DNA of 64,000 nucleotides from an uncultured Eubacteriales bacterium (GCA_902776725.1 CACYQX010000009.1:1-64000), one strand, 5' to 3'. Positions 34,631 to 43,410 are shown, counted from the stretch's first letter. The notes: generated by a model from the sequence alone, not told the origin. Translations and numbers: made by a program.

Positions 34631-36736
34631 TTATTCCGGAAGCTCGGTTCTAAGAAGGTTGATCCTGTTCTGACTGTCGATTTCGCTTACCTTTACTTCT
34701 ACGGTATCGCCGACATTCATGATATCCTCTACCTTCTCTACTCTGTGCTTAGCCATCTTGGAAATGTGGAGGAGCCCTTCCTTACCCGGGAGAATTTCTA
34801 TGAATGCACCGAAGTTCATAATTCTCGTTACGGTACCTTCATATACTTCGCCAACTTCTACGTCCTTTGTGAGCGCTTCTATTTCCTTCTTGGCTGCTTC
34901 AGCACCTTCCATATCAACGCTGTAGATTGTTACGAGGCCATCGTCGTTGATGTCGATCTTGGCGCCTGTTTCAGCGATGATTCTGTTGATGGTCTCTCCT
35001 CCCTTACCGATGACGATTCTGATCTTATCCGGATCTATCTTCATGCTCATGCTTCTGGGAGCGTACTTGGAAAGCTCAGGACGAGGTCCCTCAAGTTCTT
35101 CAAGCATGATACCCATGATATGCATGCGGCCTTCCTTTGCCTGTGTAAGAGCCTGCTGGAGGATTTCTCTTGAGAGTCCGTGAACCTTGATATCCATCTG
35201 GAGTGCGGTTACACCGACTTCCGTTCCCGTTACCTTGAAGTCCATGTCGCCAAGGAAGTCTTCCATTCCCTGAATGTCGGAGAGAACAACCATGTCACTT
35301 GTTCCGTCTTCGTTAACTCTCTCGATAAGACCCATAGCTATACCCGCAACAGGTCTCTTAATCGGAACGCCTGCGTCCATAAGCGCAAGGCAGGATCCGC
35401 AGGTTGAAGCCATGGAAGATGAACCGTTGGAGCTCATTATCTCCGAAACGACTCTGATGGCATATGGGAATTCTTCTTCGCTGGGGAGTACCGGAAGAAG
35501 CGCTCTCTCTGCAAGTGCACCGTGACCAATTTCACGACGGCTTGCACTTCTTGGAGCCTTTGCTTCTCCTGTGCAGTAGCCCGGGAAGTTATAGTGATGC
35601 ATATAGCGCTTCTCTGTCTGCTCTGTGATTCCGTCAATGGTCTGGGTCTCGGAAAGCGGAGCCAATGTGCAGCAGCTAAGAGCCTGTGTCTGTCCTCGCT
35701 TAAAAAGTCCCGTTCCGTGAACTCTCGGAAGAACGCCGGTCTCACACCAGATCGGTCTGATTTCATCAACCTTACGGTTGTCCGGACGGATGCCTTCGTC
35801 GAGAATCATCTTACGAACATTTTCCTTCTTGATGTTATACATGATGCCTGAGATGTCGCCGAGGTTATCGGGGTATTCTTCTGCAAAATGCTCCTGAACG
35901 TCCTTCTCAACAGCTTCCATATTGGCAAGTCTCTCCTGCTTTTCAACTGTGTGAATAGCATCTATCATCTTCTGCTCGCCGTAAGCCTTAACAGCCTCTT
36001 CCATTCCTTCCGGCAGAACCTTCTCTTCTATGACCTGCTTCTCTTTTCCGACTTCGGAAACAACTTCCTCTATGAACTCAACGATTTTCTTTATCTCTTC
36101 GTGACCAAAGAGAATAGCGTCGAGCATTTCCTCTTCAGGAACTTCGAGAGCACCGGCCTCTACCATCATGATTGCTTCTTTTGTTCCTGCAACTGTAAGG
36201 TTGATGTCGGATTTTTCTCTCTGCTCGAGTGTCGGGTTGATGACGAGGCGTCCGTCAACTCTACCTACTCTTACGGAACCCGTTGGACCCTCCCACGGAA
36301 TATCCGATGTTGCGAGAGCAACGGATGAACCTATCATAGCCATGATGTCGGTCTCGCAGTCTAGGTCGACTGAGAGAACTGTAGCAACTACTACGATGTC
36401 GTTGTGATATGTCTTTGGGAATAGCGGTCTAAGCGGTCTATCCATAAGTCTTGAACAAAGGGTTGCCTTTTCGCTTGGACGTCCCTCTCTCTTAATAAAC
36501 CCGCCCGGAATCTTTCCCATAGCATACATTTTTTCTTCGTACTCGCAGGATAGAGGAAGAAAATCTACGTCTCCTCTTGGCTCCTTGGAAGCACATGCCG
36601 TTACGTTGACTACGGAGTCTCCGTATCTTACCATGCACTGTCCGTTGGCCTGCTCAGCCAGGTTTCCGATTTCCAACTGGAGAAGTCTTCCTCCAATTGC
36701 CGTCTTAAATGTTCTGTAATCTGTAAATCTTGCCAT
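34631..36736 (-). CDS. pnp: Polyribonucleotide nucleotidyltransferase (PNPase)
   Basis: Phosphorolytic 3'-to-5' exoribonuclease, 701 residues. Two RNase PH-like domains (RPLRPLFPKTYHND; FGLR-type region EIGHGALAERAL and MASTCGSCLALMDAG), a KH domain (IRIVIGKGGETINRI) and a C-terminal S1 domain (GEVYEGTVTRIMNFGAF). I use ATG 36736, since the TTG four codons earlier touches the AAGGAG directly. It follows rpsO in the usual order with a terminator between. Confidence 0.97.
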   Translation of the reverse strand: MARFTDYRTFKTAIGGRLLQLEIGNLAEQANGQCMVRYGDSVVNVTACASKEPRGDVDFLPLSCEYEEKMYAMGKIPGGFIKREGRPSEKATLCSRLMDRPLRPLFPKTYHNDIVVVATVLSVDLDCETDIMAMIGSSVALATSDIPWEGPTGSVRVGRVDGRLVINPTLEQREKSDINLTVAGTKEAIMMVEAGALEVPEEEMLDAILFGHEEIKKIVEFIEEVVSEVGKEKQVIEEKVLPEGMEEAVKAYGEQKMIDAIHTVEKQERLANMEAVEKDVQEHFAEEYPDNLGDISGIMYNIKKENVRKMILDEGIRPDNRKVDEIRPIWCETGVLPRVHGTGLFKRGQTQALSCCTLAPLSETQTIDGITEQTEKRYMHHYNFPGYCTGEAKAPRSASRREIGHGALAERALLPVLPSEEEFPYAIRVVSEIMSSNGSSSMASTCGSCLALMDAGVPIKRPVAGIAMGLIERVNEDGTSDMVVLSDIQGMEDFLGDMDFKVTGTEVGVTALQMDIKVHGLSREILQQALTQAKEGRMHIMGIMLEELEGPRPELSKYAPRSMSMKIDPDKIRIVIGKGGETINRIIAETGAKIDINDDGLVTIYSVDMEGAEAAKKEIEALTKDVEVGEVYEGTVTRIMNFGAFIEILPGKEGLLHISKMAKHRVEKVEDIMNVGDTVEVKVSEIDSQNRINLLRTELPE

Positions 36737-36784
36737 CTTAATAAACAACTCCTTCCTGTTTATTGCTCGTTTTTTACCATATAT

Positions 36785-36813
36785 ACAAAAATCGGCGGGG
36801 TAGTTACCCCGCC
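36785..36813 (-). terminator. Terminator between rpsO and pnp
   Basis: 7-bp GC stem GGCGGGG/CCCCGCC (loop TAACTA) followed by GATTTTTG. The stem is short and very GC-rich; readthrough into pnp is likely, as in other rpsO-pnp pairs. Confidence 0.75.
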
Positions 36814-36828
36814 TAAATTTTTCCAGTA

Positions 36829-37095
36829 CTACTTTCTCAATCCTAAACGAGTGATAAGAGTTCTGTATCTTTCGATGTCCTTCTCCTTAAGATAGTTAAG
36901 AAGGTTCTTTCTCTTACCTACCATCTTCAGAAGACCACGTCTTGAATGATGGTCTTTCTTGTGAACCTTGAGGTGCTCGTTCAGATCATTGATTCTTGCT
37001 GTGAGTACTGCTACCTGTACTTCCGGGGAACCTGTGTCGCCGGCTTTGGTCTCATACTCTTTGATAATAGCTTCTTTCATTTCCTTGGTAATCAT
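36829..37095 (-). CDS. rpsO: 30S ribosomal protein S15
   Basis: Small-subunit protein that binds the central domain of 16S rRNA. The 88-residue sequence has the standard S15 segments [30 protein letters not shown] and [15 protein letters not shown]. It has a strong promoter and a 5' leader of about 95 bases in which TACGC could pair with GCGTA, possibly for autoregulation by S15. pnp follows. Confidence 0.98.
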   Translation of the reverse strand: MITKEMKEAIIKEYETKAGDTGSPEVQVAVLTARINDLNEHLKVHKKDHHSRRGLLKMVGKRKNLLNYLKEKDIERYRTLITRLGLRK

Positions 37096-37196
37096 TGTTT
37101 TTCCTTTCTCCTACGCCAATCCTGGCATTTCCATACACATCTACCGAGTTTCCGCCGGAGCAGCGTAAAACCAAGTAGAAGTAAATCAACCGTGAT

Positions 37197-37226
37197 ACTA
37201 TAACATATTATAGTAGGAACTGTCAA
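37197..37226 (-). promoter_or_regulatory. Promoter of rpsO
   Basis: TTGACA (37226-37221), 18-base spacer, TATAGT (37202-37197). It lies between lexA and rpsO. Confidence 0.78.
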
Positions 37227-37259
37227 TCAGCGAAATCCTGCGATTACGCGGTCAAAATC

Positions 37260-37913
37260 CTAGCTGTAATATCTGAATACGCCCTTGACTAGACCGAGAA
37301 TTTTGGCATCTTTTACTATAATCGGGCTCATTGTATCGTTCTCCGGCTGAAGTCTTATATGATCTTCTTCCTTATAGAAGGTCTTGACCGTGGCTTCGCT
37401 CTCAAAACCATCGACCATGGCAACTACTATATCGCCATTTCTTGCGGTTTCTCTTTGTTCAACAAGAATCAGATCACCGTCAAAGATACCGACATTTATC
37501 ATGCTCTCCCCTCTAACCTTGAGCATAAAATTGGTACCCTCCACATATCGCGAAGGCATCGGGAATGTGTCCTCTATGTTCTGATCAGCCAAAATAGGCG
37601 TTCCTGCGGCTATATTTCCGATTACGGGGATTTCCACCGTGTTCTCGAATGAAACATTTCCAAAGCCGCTATCCTGCTTTCCGCCGCCCTTTTCGGTAAG
37701 TACGAGCGCTCTCGGCTTTGCGGGGTCCTTTCTGATATAGCCCTGAGCTACAAGGCTTGCTATATCCTTATGGACGGTCGAAGTGGACTTGATATTAAGC
37801 GCCGTTCCGATTTCTCTTACGGTTGGCGCATATCCCTTTCTTCTGACCTCGGCCTGCATGAATTCCAAGATTCTCTGCTCCCTGGCCCTCGCCTTATCCT
37901 TTGCCTTTGACAT
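37260..37913 (-). CDS. lexA: LexA repressor
   Basis: SOS repressor and self-cleaving protease, 217 residues. The N-terminal winged helix (APTVREIGTALNIKSTSTVHKDI) binds DNA; the cleavage site A103-G104 is in NIAAGTP; catalytic Ser137 lies in RGESMINVGI and Lys177 in EATVKTFYK. An SOS-like box (37982-37993) overlaps its -35, so it should repress itself. Confidence 0.97.
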   Translation of the reverse strand: MSKAKDKARAREQRILEFMQAEVRRKGYAPTVREIGTALNIKSTSTVHKDIASLVAQGYIRKDPAKPRALVLTEKGGGKQDSGFGNVSFENTVEIPVIGNIAAGTPILADQNIEDTFPMPSRYVEGTNFMLKVRGESMINVGIFDGDLILVEQRETARNGDIVVAMVDGFESEATVKTFYKEEDHIRLQPENDTMSPIIVKDAKILGLVKGVFRYYS

Positions 37914-37955
37914 ATATTTGCTCCTTTCAGGTAATTTCGGTTATTCCACACCGCG

Positions 37956-37984
37956 ATTATACCATAATGCGAACAAAAAGTAAA
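37956..37984 (-). promoter_or_regulatory. Promoter of lexA
   Basis: TTTACT (37984-37979), 17-base spacer, extended -10 TGGTATAAT ending at 37956. The SOS-like box overlaps the -35. Confidence 0.72.
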
Positions 37985-37993
37985 CATAAGTTC
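37982..37993 (-). promoter_or_regulatory. LexA/SOS box at its own promoter
   Basis: GAACTTATGTTT on the minus strand, one base from the GAAC-N4-GTTC form of Bacillota SOS boxes. It overlaps the lexA -35, as expected for autoregulation. Confidence 0.65.
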
Positions 37994-38611
37994 TTAAATT
38001 TTTCTTTCGTAGTGCTCGCCGACTTTTTGGAAGCCCATCTTGTCGAGGTAAGTCATATGGTTTTCGGTAGGTCCGTCGTATATGAGTTTGCTTATGCCCT
38101 CTTCCTTTAGCCTCTTCACCAGGAATAATCCGATAGAAAAGTCCCTGTACTCCGGGAACGAATAATCGAGTATGAGGTTCATAACTTTGTCTTCTTCTTT
38201 TCCCACGACTATCCCTACCGGATTCCCCTCACAAGTCACTATATATGTCCTGTTCACGTCCGCTCTGTTCTCATCCTCGTGGATATTGATTCCGGGGAAG
38301 CATTTTTCTATGTCTTCGTGTTGCCTTTTGAGAATATACTGAAGATAACGGTCATCCTCTTCGACCTTTATCAAATCGTAATGGTGGCTCGTATGGCGCA
38401 TCTTCCACAGAAATCTGAGGTTGATCAGGACCAAGCAGAAATTCATCACCGCGGTCGGGTACGAATGAATTATGAGAGCATAAACCATAAATATTATGCT
38501 GCCTATCGTGTTGATTATTCTCAGCTTAAATACCGATGTCATGAGGAATGACACCAGCACCAAAAAAGAGCCTATATAACCAACGAGTTCAATTATTGTT
38601 TGTCTATCCAT
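37994..38611 (-). CDS. YgjV-like membrane protein fused to a GNAT-like domain
   Basis: The N-terminal third (about 1-75) has three hydrophobic helices of the YgjV type (IIELVGYIGSFLVLVSFLM, RIINTIGSIIFMVYALI, MNFCLVLINLRFLW). The C-terminal ~120 residues look like a GNAT acetyltransferase: CEGNPVGIVVG, FPEYRDFSIGLFLVKRL and the ending ENHMTYLDKMGFQKVGEHYERKI. A membrane-anchored acetyltransferase is inferred; substrate unknown. The start ATG has no visible ribosome binding site, and the promoter -10 ends only six bases upstream, so the transcript may be leaderless. Confidence 0.6.
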   Translation of the reverse strand: MDRQTIIELVGYIGSFLVLVSFLMTSVFKLRIINTIGSIIFMVYALIIHSYPTAVMNFCLVLINLRFLWKMRHTSHHYDLIKVEEDDRYLQYILKRQHEDIEKCFPGINIHEDENRADVNRTYIVTCEGNPVGIVVGKEEDKVMNLILDYSFPEYRDFSIGLFLVKRLKEEGISKLIYDGPTENHMTYLDKMGFQKVGEHYERKI

Positions 38612-38617
38612 GCCTAT

Positions 38618-38646
38618 ATAATACAGTCAGCAAAGAGCAATTACAA
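38618..38646 (-). promoter_or_regulatory. Promoter of the YgjV-GNAT gene
   Basis: TTGTAA (38646-38641), 17-base spacer, TATTAT (38623-38618), with the start codon six bases downstream. Back to back with a candidate pxpA promoter. Confidence 0.6.
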
Positions 38647-38664
38647 GGATGCAAAAATAAGCAC

Positions 38665-38692
38665 TTGTGATACACTATGTAGTAGCTATTAC
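38665..38692 (+). promoter_or_regulatory. Candidate promoter of pxpA
   Basis: TTGTGA (38665-38670), 16-base spacer, TATTAC (38687-38692). It supports the ATG at 38721 as the real start. Weak match. Confidence 0.4.
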
Positions 38693-38720
38693 TTTTGATC
38701 TAAGCGAGGTTGATTCTGCG

Positions 38721-39503
38721 ATGGATAAGCTATATATCGATTTTAACTGTGATCTGGGCGAGCTCGAGGACGGCGGACTTTCCGACAGACTGATTCTCCC
38801 CTTTGTCACCTCTGCAAATATAGCCTGCGGTTATCACGCAGGAAACAAAGAAAGCATGGAGCGCACCGTCCGTGCCGCTCTTGAATTCGGATGCAATATA
38901 GGTGCACATCCGGGATTCCCCGACAGAGAAAACTTTGGCAGAACCGAGATGGAGCTTACCCGCAGAGAAATTCGTCAGATAGTTAGAGATCAGATAGCAT
39001 CTCTTGGGTCTATCTGCGACGAGCTTGGCGCTACCATAAGCCACGTTAAACCGCATGGCGCACTCTACAATATGGCCGCCAGAGACTACGACATCTCCCT
39101 CGCAATCTGCGAAGGCATGATTGATGTATATGGCGACGACTGCCCTATTATCTTTGGTTTGGCAGGAAGTAAAACAAAGGAAGCCGCAGAGTCCCTTGGT
39201 CTCCTATTTGCCGGCGAAGTATTCTCCGACCGCGGCTATATGCCGGACGGAAGTCTAGTCCCAAGGACGATGGCGGGAGCATTGATCAATGACGAGACCG
39301 AAATAATCAATCGAGTAATAAGAATGATAGTCAATAAAGAAGTTACAGCGATAGACGGAAGCGTCGTACCAATTCAGGCGGACACCCTTTGTCTCCACGG
39401 AGACGGAGAACACGCAGTTATATTCGCCGAGAAAATAAGCGATGCGCTTAATAATGCAGGTATTTCTTTGGTTCCATTAAACAGAGATCAAATCAATGGA
39501 TAA
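38721..39503 (+). CDS. pxpA: 5-oxoprolinase subunit A (LamB/YcsF family)
   Basis: Subunit of the ATP-dependent 5-oxoprolinase (PxpABC) that opens pyroglutamate to glutamate. The family marks are YIDFNCDLGE near the N terminus, SANIACGYHAGN, IGAHPGFPDRENFGR, HVKPHGALYN and EVFSDRGYMPDGSLV. I start at ATG 38721 (260 residues) rather than a GTG 18 codons upstream, because the family length and N terminus fit. It overlaps pxpB by eight bases. Confidence 0.93.
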   Translation: MDKLYIDFNCDLGELEDGGLSDRLILPFVTSANIACGYHAGNKESMERTVRAALEFGCNIGAHPGFPDRENFGRTEMELTRREIRQIVRDQIASLGSICDELGATISHVKPHGALYNMAARDYDISLAICEGMIDVYGDDCPIIFGLAGSKTKEAAESLGLLFAGEVFSDRGYMPDGSLVPRTMAGALINDETEIINRVIRMIVNKEVTAIDGSVVPIQADTLCLHGDGEHAVIFAEKISDALNNAGISLVPLNRDQING

Positions 39504-40596
39504 GTACAAAATCAATCTTGTGGATGCCGGAGACAGCGCCGTCTCTATTCGCTTTCCGCAGGAAATCTCAGAAAAAATTCATAGAGAGGTAATCTATTAT
39601 CTGGACTTAATCCGTTCCTCTGCACTCGAGGGCAAAATACCGGGAGTTCTTGATATTGTTCCCTCTTATGCCGCAATCCTATTGCGATTTGATCCTTTGA
39701 TTACGGACGGAGAAACCATTAAAAACACTCTTGAAGAAATTCTTATTTCGAATCCCTCTTCAGCAGCCCATAAATCACAAAGACGCGTAATAGAAATTCC
39801 CGTGGTATATGGCGGAGAATACGGTCCCGATTTGGAAGCCGTTGCGGAGCATACCGGTCTTTCCACAGAAGAAGTTATACGCCTTCATTCCGAGCCCGAG
39901 TACCCCGTCTATATGATCGGCTTCCTTGCAGGCTTTCCGTATCTCGGAGGACTTAACCCTGCCCTCGCGACACCGAGGCTCGCTTCTCCCAGGCTTTCCG
40001 TTCCTGCAGGGAGCGTCGGCATCGCGGATAAACAGACGGGAATCTATCCTGTTGAATCTCCCGGAGGCTGGCAGATAATCGGTCGCACCGATGCAAAGCT
40101 CTATGATCCATATTCAGATAAGCCCTTCCTCGTTTCCGCAGGAGACGTTATTAAGTTTGTTCCTGTCGACAAACTCAACATCAACGGAGATGATAATAGT
40201 AACTCAGAAAATAAAAGCGAGTGTGAGCCCGCTCTTCGCATCCTCTCCTCCGGTCCACTGACAACGATTCAGGATCTTGGACGAAACGGATATATGGATA
40301 AAGGGATCTCCGTCTGCGGCGCGATGGACGCAAATGCTCTCGCCGAACTTAATCTAATGCTCGGGAACTCAGCAAGCGCAGCAGGTCTCGAGGCAACTTT
40401 TATAACGCCAAGAATAGAATTTTTAAGGGACACCATATTTGCCGTATCGCCATCAAAGCAAAGGCCGGCGAGATTTTTGAGAGCTTTACCATGCAAAAAG
40501 GTATTCGCACGTATTTTGCTTTTGCAGGCGGAATCGACGTTCCACCAGTACTCGGAAGTCGCTCCACAGATATCAAAAATAGAATCGGAGGGCTGA
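39496..40596 (+). CDS. pxpB: 5-oxoprolinase subunit B fused to subunit C, broken after the C start
   Basis: Residues 1-232 are PxpB (KipI-like): VDAGDSAVSIRF, EYPVYMIGFLAGFPYLGGL and SVPAGSVGIADKQTGIYPVESPGGW. After a polar linker (NGDDNSNSENK) PxpC (KipA-like) begins with ILSSGPLTTIQDLGRNGYMDKG and runs to IEFLRDTIFAVS near 40447. The frame then turns to unrelated sequence and stops at 40596, while the rest of PxpC continues in the reading frame that is one base different. About 17-20 residues of the normal family sequence, including the usual GGDLSP-type loop, are missing at the junction, so this looks like a frame-shifting deletion. PxpB alone may still be functional. Confidence 0.8.
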   Translation: MDKYKINLVDAGDSAVSIRFPQEISEKIHREVIYYLDLIRSSALEGKIPGVLDIVPSYAAILLRFDPLITDGETIKNTLEEILISNPSSAAHKSQRRVIEIPVVYGGEYGPDLEAVAEHTGLSTEEVIRLHSEPEYPVYMIGFLAGFPYLGGLNPALATPRLASPRLSVPAGSVGIADKQTGIYPVESPGGWQIIGRTDAKLYDPYSDKPFLVSAGDVIKFVPVDKLNINGDDNSNSENKSECEPALRILSSGPLTTIQDLGRNGYMDKGISVCGAMDANALAELNLMLGNSASAAGLEATFITPRIEFLRDTIFAVSPSKQRPARFLRALPCKKVFARILLLQAESTFHQYSEVAPQISKIESEG

Positions 40597-41117
40597 ACGG
40601 AAGAAAACTCGCGGCGGGTGATGAACTCGCACTATTTGATTGTGAAAATGATCGGCTTTCGGATATAGATATTGCAGCCGATATTTCATCATCATCTTAC
40701 GATGCTCCGGCCTATGGCGCTGACGCTATCGTCCTATACATCACTTCAGGTCCGCAGTACGACGACATAAGCGACGACGGCATATCCCTATTCTTAAATA
40801 GCGAATATACCGTTTCCACAGCATCTGACAGGATGGGAACAAGGTTTGACGGCCCCTCCCTCGCCTTTGCCGATGGGAAAGACGGCAATATAATTACGGA
40901 TGGCCTTGCACCCGGCGCGATTCAGGTGACATCTTCAGGTCAGCCTATTCTCATGAATATCGACTGCCAAACTACGGGAGGATACAGCAAGCCGTTCTGG
41001 CTCGCCTCCATCTCCAAAAAACAAGTCGCCCAGTTAAGACCGGGCGACAATGTTAAATTTGTTCTTATCAAAACCGCCGACGCGGTTTCCCTATTAAGAG
41101 AATCCTTTAATCTTTAA
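40446..41117 (+). pseudogene. pxpC: Remainder of 5-oxoprolinase subunit C
   Basis: In the shifted frame the PxpC sequence continues: KAKAGEIFESF, then FAFAGGIDVPPVLGSRSTD, LAAGDELALFD, and the C-terminal QTTGGYSKPFWLASI and LRPGDNVKF. The first ATG in frame is at 40491, inside the domain, with no good ribosome binding site. Unless a special frameshift restores it, no complete PxpC is made. Its stop overlaps the convergent uraA stop by four bases and no terminator separates the two. Confidence 0.75.
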
Positions 41118-42535
41118 TACTTGCCGAGTGAGGAAGCAAGTGTTTCATCAGGGTTTTCCGCAAAGGCCTTATCCCTTCCCGGAAGAATTGCGTTGAGCAA
41201 GATTCCTACGATGGATGCCACTGCGAGTCCTGAGAGCTTGATTTCCATGGAACCAATCATAAAGCTGATTCCACCTGCTATTGTTGTACTTCCGTCATAT
41301 ACACATCCGAGCGCGGTGCTGAAGTTAATTCCGATTGCGAGCCCAATTATAAGCGCTGCAATGATTACGTTTCTGGACTGCTGGAAGTCAGTTTTGTTCT
41401 CAACCATATTTCTGATTCCGATTGCTGAAATCATTCCATAAAGGATTATCGAAACGCCACCGATTGTTGCAGCCGGCATAGCCTCGATTATTCCGGCAAC
41501 CTTTGGGCAGAAGGAAAGGATTACAGCATAGATTGCGGCGAATCTTATTACGCGGGGATCGTAGACTTTTGTAAGAGCAAGAACGCCCGTGTTTTCGCCA
41601 TAAGTCGTGTTTGCGGGTGCACCAAAGAGCGATGCTATCGCCGTTCCGATACCGTCACCTATCAGCGTTCTGTGAAGGCCCGGATCTTCGATGAAGTTTC
41701 TACCTACTGTTCCGCCGATTGCACTTATATCCCCTATATGCTCCATCATTGTGGCAAACGCGATTGGAACTATCGTTACGATTGCTGTTATGAGAAGGCT
41801 TGCATCAGCTCCACCTGTAAGCGCAGAGAGACCTGTTCTATTCCATGCCACGGGGAGTCCTATCCAAGCAGCCTCTTTAACCGCTGTAAAATCAACATTT
41901 CCAGTAACCGCAGCAAGTACATAAGAAGCGATTACACCGAGAAGAATCGGTACGATCTTAATCATCCCTTTGCCCCAGATATTGCATATGATTACAACCG
42001 CGATTGCAACGAGAGCGATTGGCCAGTTGGTTGCGCAGTTGTTAAGTGCGGACGGCGCAAGGATAAGTCCTATCGCGATGATTATCGGTCCAGTAACTAC
42101 CGGCGGGAAGAATCCCATAACCTTCTTTGATCCTACCGTCTTGCAAATGAGCGCCAGCACTAGGTATACGAGTCCCGCGCAGGCAACTCCCAAGCAGGCA
42201 TATGTCAGAGAGACTTCTTCGGTATAACCCATGGCAACACCCGCAGCCTTTACGGTGGCATATCCGCCGAGGAAGGCAAAGGACGAACCTAGGAATACCG
42301 GAACCTTTCCGTTTGTCACAAGGTGCATAAAGAGCGTTGCAAGTCCCGCAAACAGGAGCGTTGTCGATACGCTTAAGCCCGTGATAATCGGAACGAGCAC
42401 TGTGGCACCAAACATCGCGAATAGGTGCTGAAGTCCAAGTATCAGCATCTTTGGTGTGCCGAGAGTTCTGGCATCGTAGATGCCTTCGCCATAGGTTTCG
42501 GCAGCATTCACATTCTTTTCTTTGTTCTCACTCAT
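41114..42535 (-). CDS. uraA: Uracil permease, NCS2 family
   Basis: Integral membrane importer of 473 residues, uracil/proton symport in this family. The NCS2 pattern is clear: GLQHLFAMFGATVLVPI at the start, TAIVTIVPIAFATMMEHIGD in the middle, FGAPANTTYGENTG (the QN-type motif region) and a last hydrophobic helix. GAAAGGAAAGAG precedes the ATG. It follows pyrR by about 65 bases and should be controlled by the same attenuator. Confidence 0.93.
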   Translation of the reverse strand: MSENKEKNVNAAETYGEGIYDARTLGTPKMLILGLQHLFAMFGATVLVPIITGLSVSTTLLFAGLATLFMHLVTNGKVPVFLGSSFAFLGGYATVKAAGVAMGYTEEVSLTYACLGVACAGLVYLVLALICKTVGSKKVMGFFPPVVTGPIIIAIGLILAPSALNNCATNWPIALVAIAVVIICNIWGKGMIKIVPILLGVIASYVLAAVTGNVDFTAVKEAAWIGLPVAWNRTGLSALTGGADASLLITAIVTIVPIAFATMMEHIGDISAIGGTVGRNFIEDPGLHRTLIGDGIGTAIASLFGAPANTTYGENTGVLALTKVYDPRVIRFAAIYAVILSFCPKVAGIIEAMPAATIGGVSIILYGMISAIGIRNMVENKTDFQQSRNVIIAALIIGLAIGINFSTALGCVYDGSTTIAGGISFMIGSMEIKLSGLAVASIVGILLNAILPGRDKAFAENPDETLASSLGKY

Positions 42536-42602
42536 TTTCTCTTTCCTTTCGTTTTTAACTTTATTAGTAACCGCAATCAGTACCTCGCCCTCTTCAAAAG
42601 AC

Positions 42603-43148
42603 TTATTCCTGCACCTCGTAAATATTCACGGTGTATCCATCTTCCGATGGGTCCACACCTACCATCTCGGTGTGCGAGGTCGGAACATTCTTTCCGACGT
42701 AGTCTGCTCTTATTGGGAGCTCTCTATGGCCTCTGTCTACGAGGACCGCAAGCTGAATCGTTCCCGCCCTTCCGAAATCCGAAAGAGCATCAAAGGCCGC
42801 CCTCGCCGTCCTTCCCGTATATAGAACGTCGTCAACGAGGACTACATCCTTTCCGTCTATATCGCAGGGCACGCTCGTTGCCATCGTCTCTTTCTCCACA
42901 AAATTATGTCTTTTCCTATCATCTCTGTGCTCGCTTATATCAAGCACGCCGCATGGCACTTCGCAACCTTCAAAGACATTCAAAAAAGCACCCAGCTGCT
43001 CGGCTATGGGAACTCCGCCGTTGGCAATTCCCATAAGAACGACATTCTCTATTCCGCCGTTCTTTTCCGCAATCTGGTGTGCTATTCTTTTGAGCGCCCT
43101 TATAACTTCCTGGGCATTCATTATTTCGGATTTAAACTTCTTATCCAT
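42603..43148 (-). CDS. pyrR: Bifunctional pyr-operon attenuator and uracil phosphoribosyltransferase
   Basis: UMP-sensing RNA-binding protein, 181 residues, with some uracil phosphoribosyltransferase activity. The PRPP loop [21 protein letters not shown] and the early [15 protein letters not shown] are typical. The ATG follows directly after the T run of the leader terminator, so the only Shine-Dalgarno-like bases (GGACAGG) lie in the terminator stem. It probably regulates itself and uraA. Confidence 0.95.
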   Translation of the reverse strand: MDKKFKSEIMNAQEVIRALKRIAHQIAEKNGGIENVVLMGIANGGVPIAEQLGAFLNVFEGCEVPCGVLDISEHRDDRKRHNFVEKETMATSVPCDIDGKDVVLVDDVLYTGRTARAAFDALSDFGRAGTIQLAVLVDRGHRELPIRADYVGKNVPTSHTEMVGVDPSEDGYTVNIYEVQE

Positions 43149-43265
43149 AAAAAAACCTGTCCCAAGCCGGACAGGATCATAACCTTACAAAACGCCCCAA
43201 ATACGAGGTGTCCTTTGATATACAATCTTGCCGGCCTCTCTGTGCCGAATTAAAGATTTATCTTC
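43149..43265 (-). promoter_or_regulatory. PyrR-controlled attenuator leader
   Basis: The RNA carries the PyrR-binding loop ACAGAGAGGCCGGCAAG (about 43243-43227) and ends in a terminator with CCTGTCC/GGACAGG (loop GGCTTG, 43175-43156) followed by seven T just before the pyrR ATG. High UMP should make PyrR bind the loop and favour the terminator. Confidence 0.85.
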
Positions 43266-43271
43266 CCAAAT

Positions 43272-43300
43272 ATGATACACCAAAGCACACCCAAAGTCAA
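43272..43300 (-). promoter_or_regulatory. Promoter of the pyrR-uraA operon
   Basis: TTGACT (43300-43295), 17-base spacer, TATCAT (43277-43272), giving a leader of about 117 bases. Confidence 0.75.
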
Positions 43301-43333
43301 AGATAAATTTCAAAAACATGACAAATTTTCGTA

Positions 43334-43363
43334 TTGATATACACTCCCCATTTTTGATAAAAT
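43334..43363 (+). promoter_or_regulatory. Promoter of the nucleoside-transporter operon
   Basis: TTGATA (43334-43339), 18-base spacer, TAAAAT (43358-43363), 47 bases before the ATG of the binding protein. Confidence 0.7.
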
Positions 43364-43410
43364 AGATATGTTCAAGAAATGTAAACTATTTCTATAAGGA
43401 GGCAAGTTAC

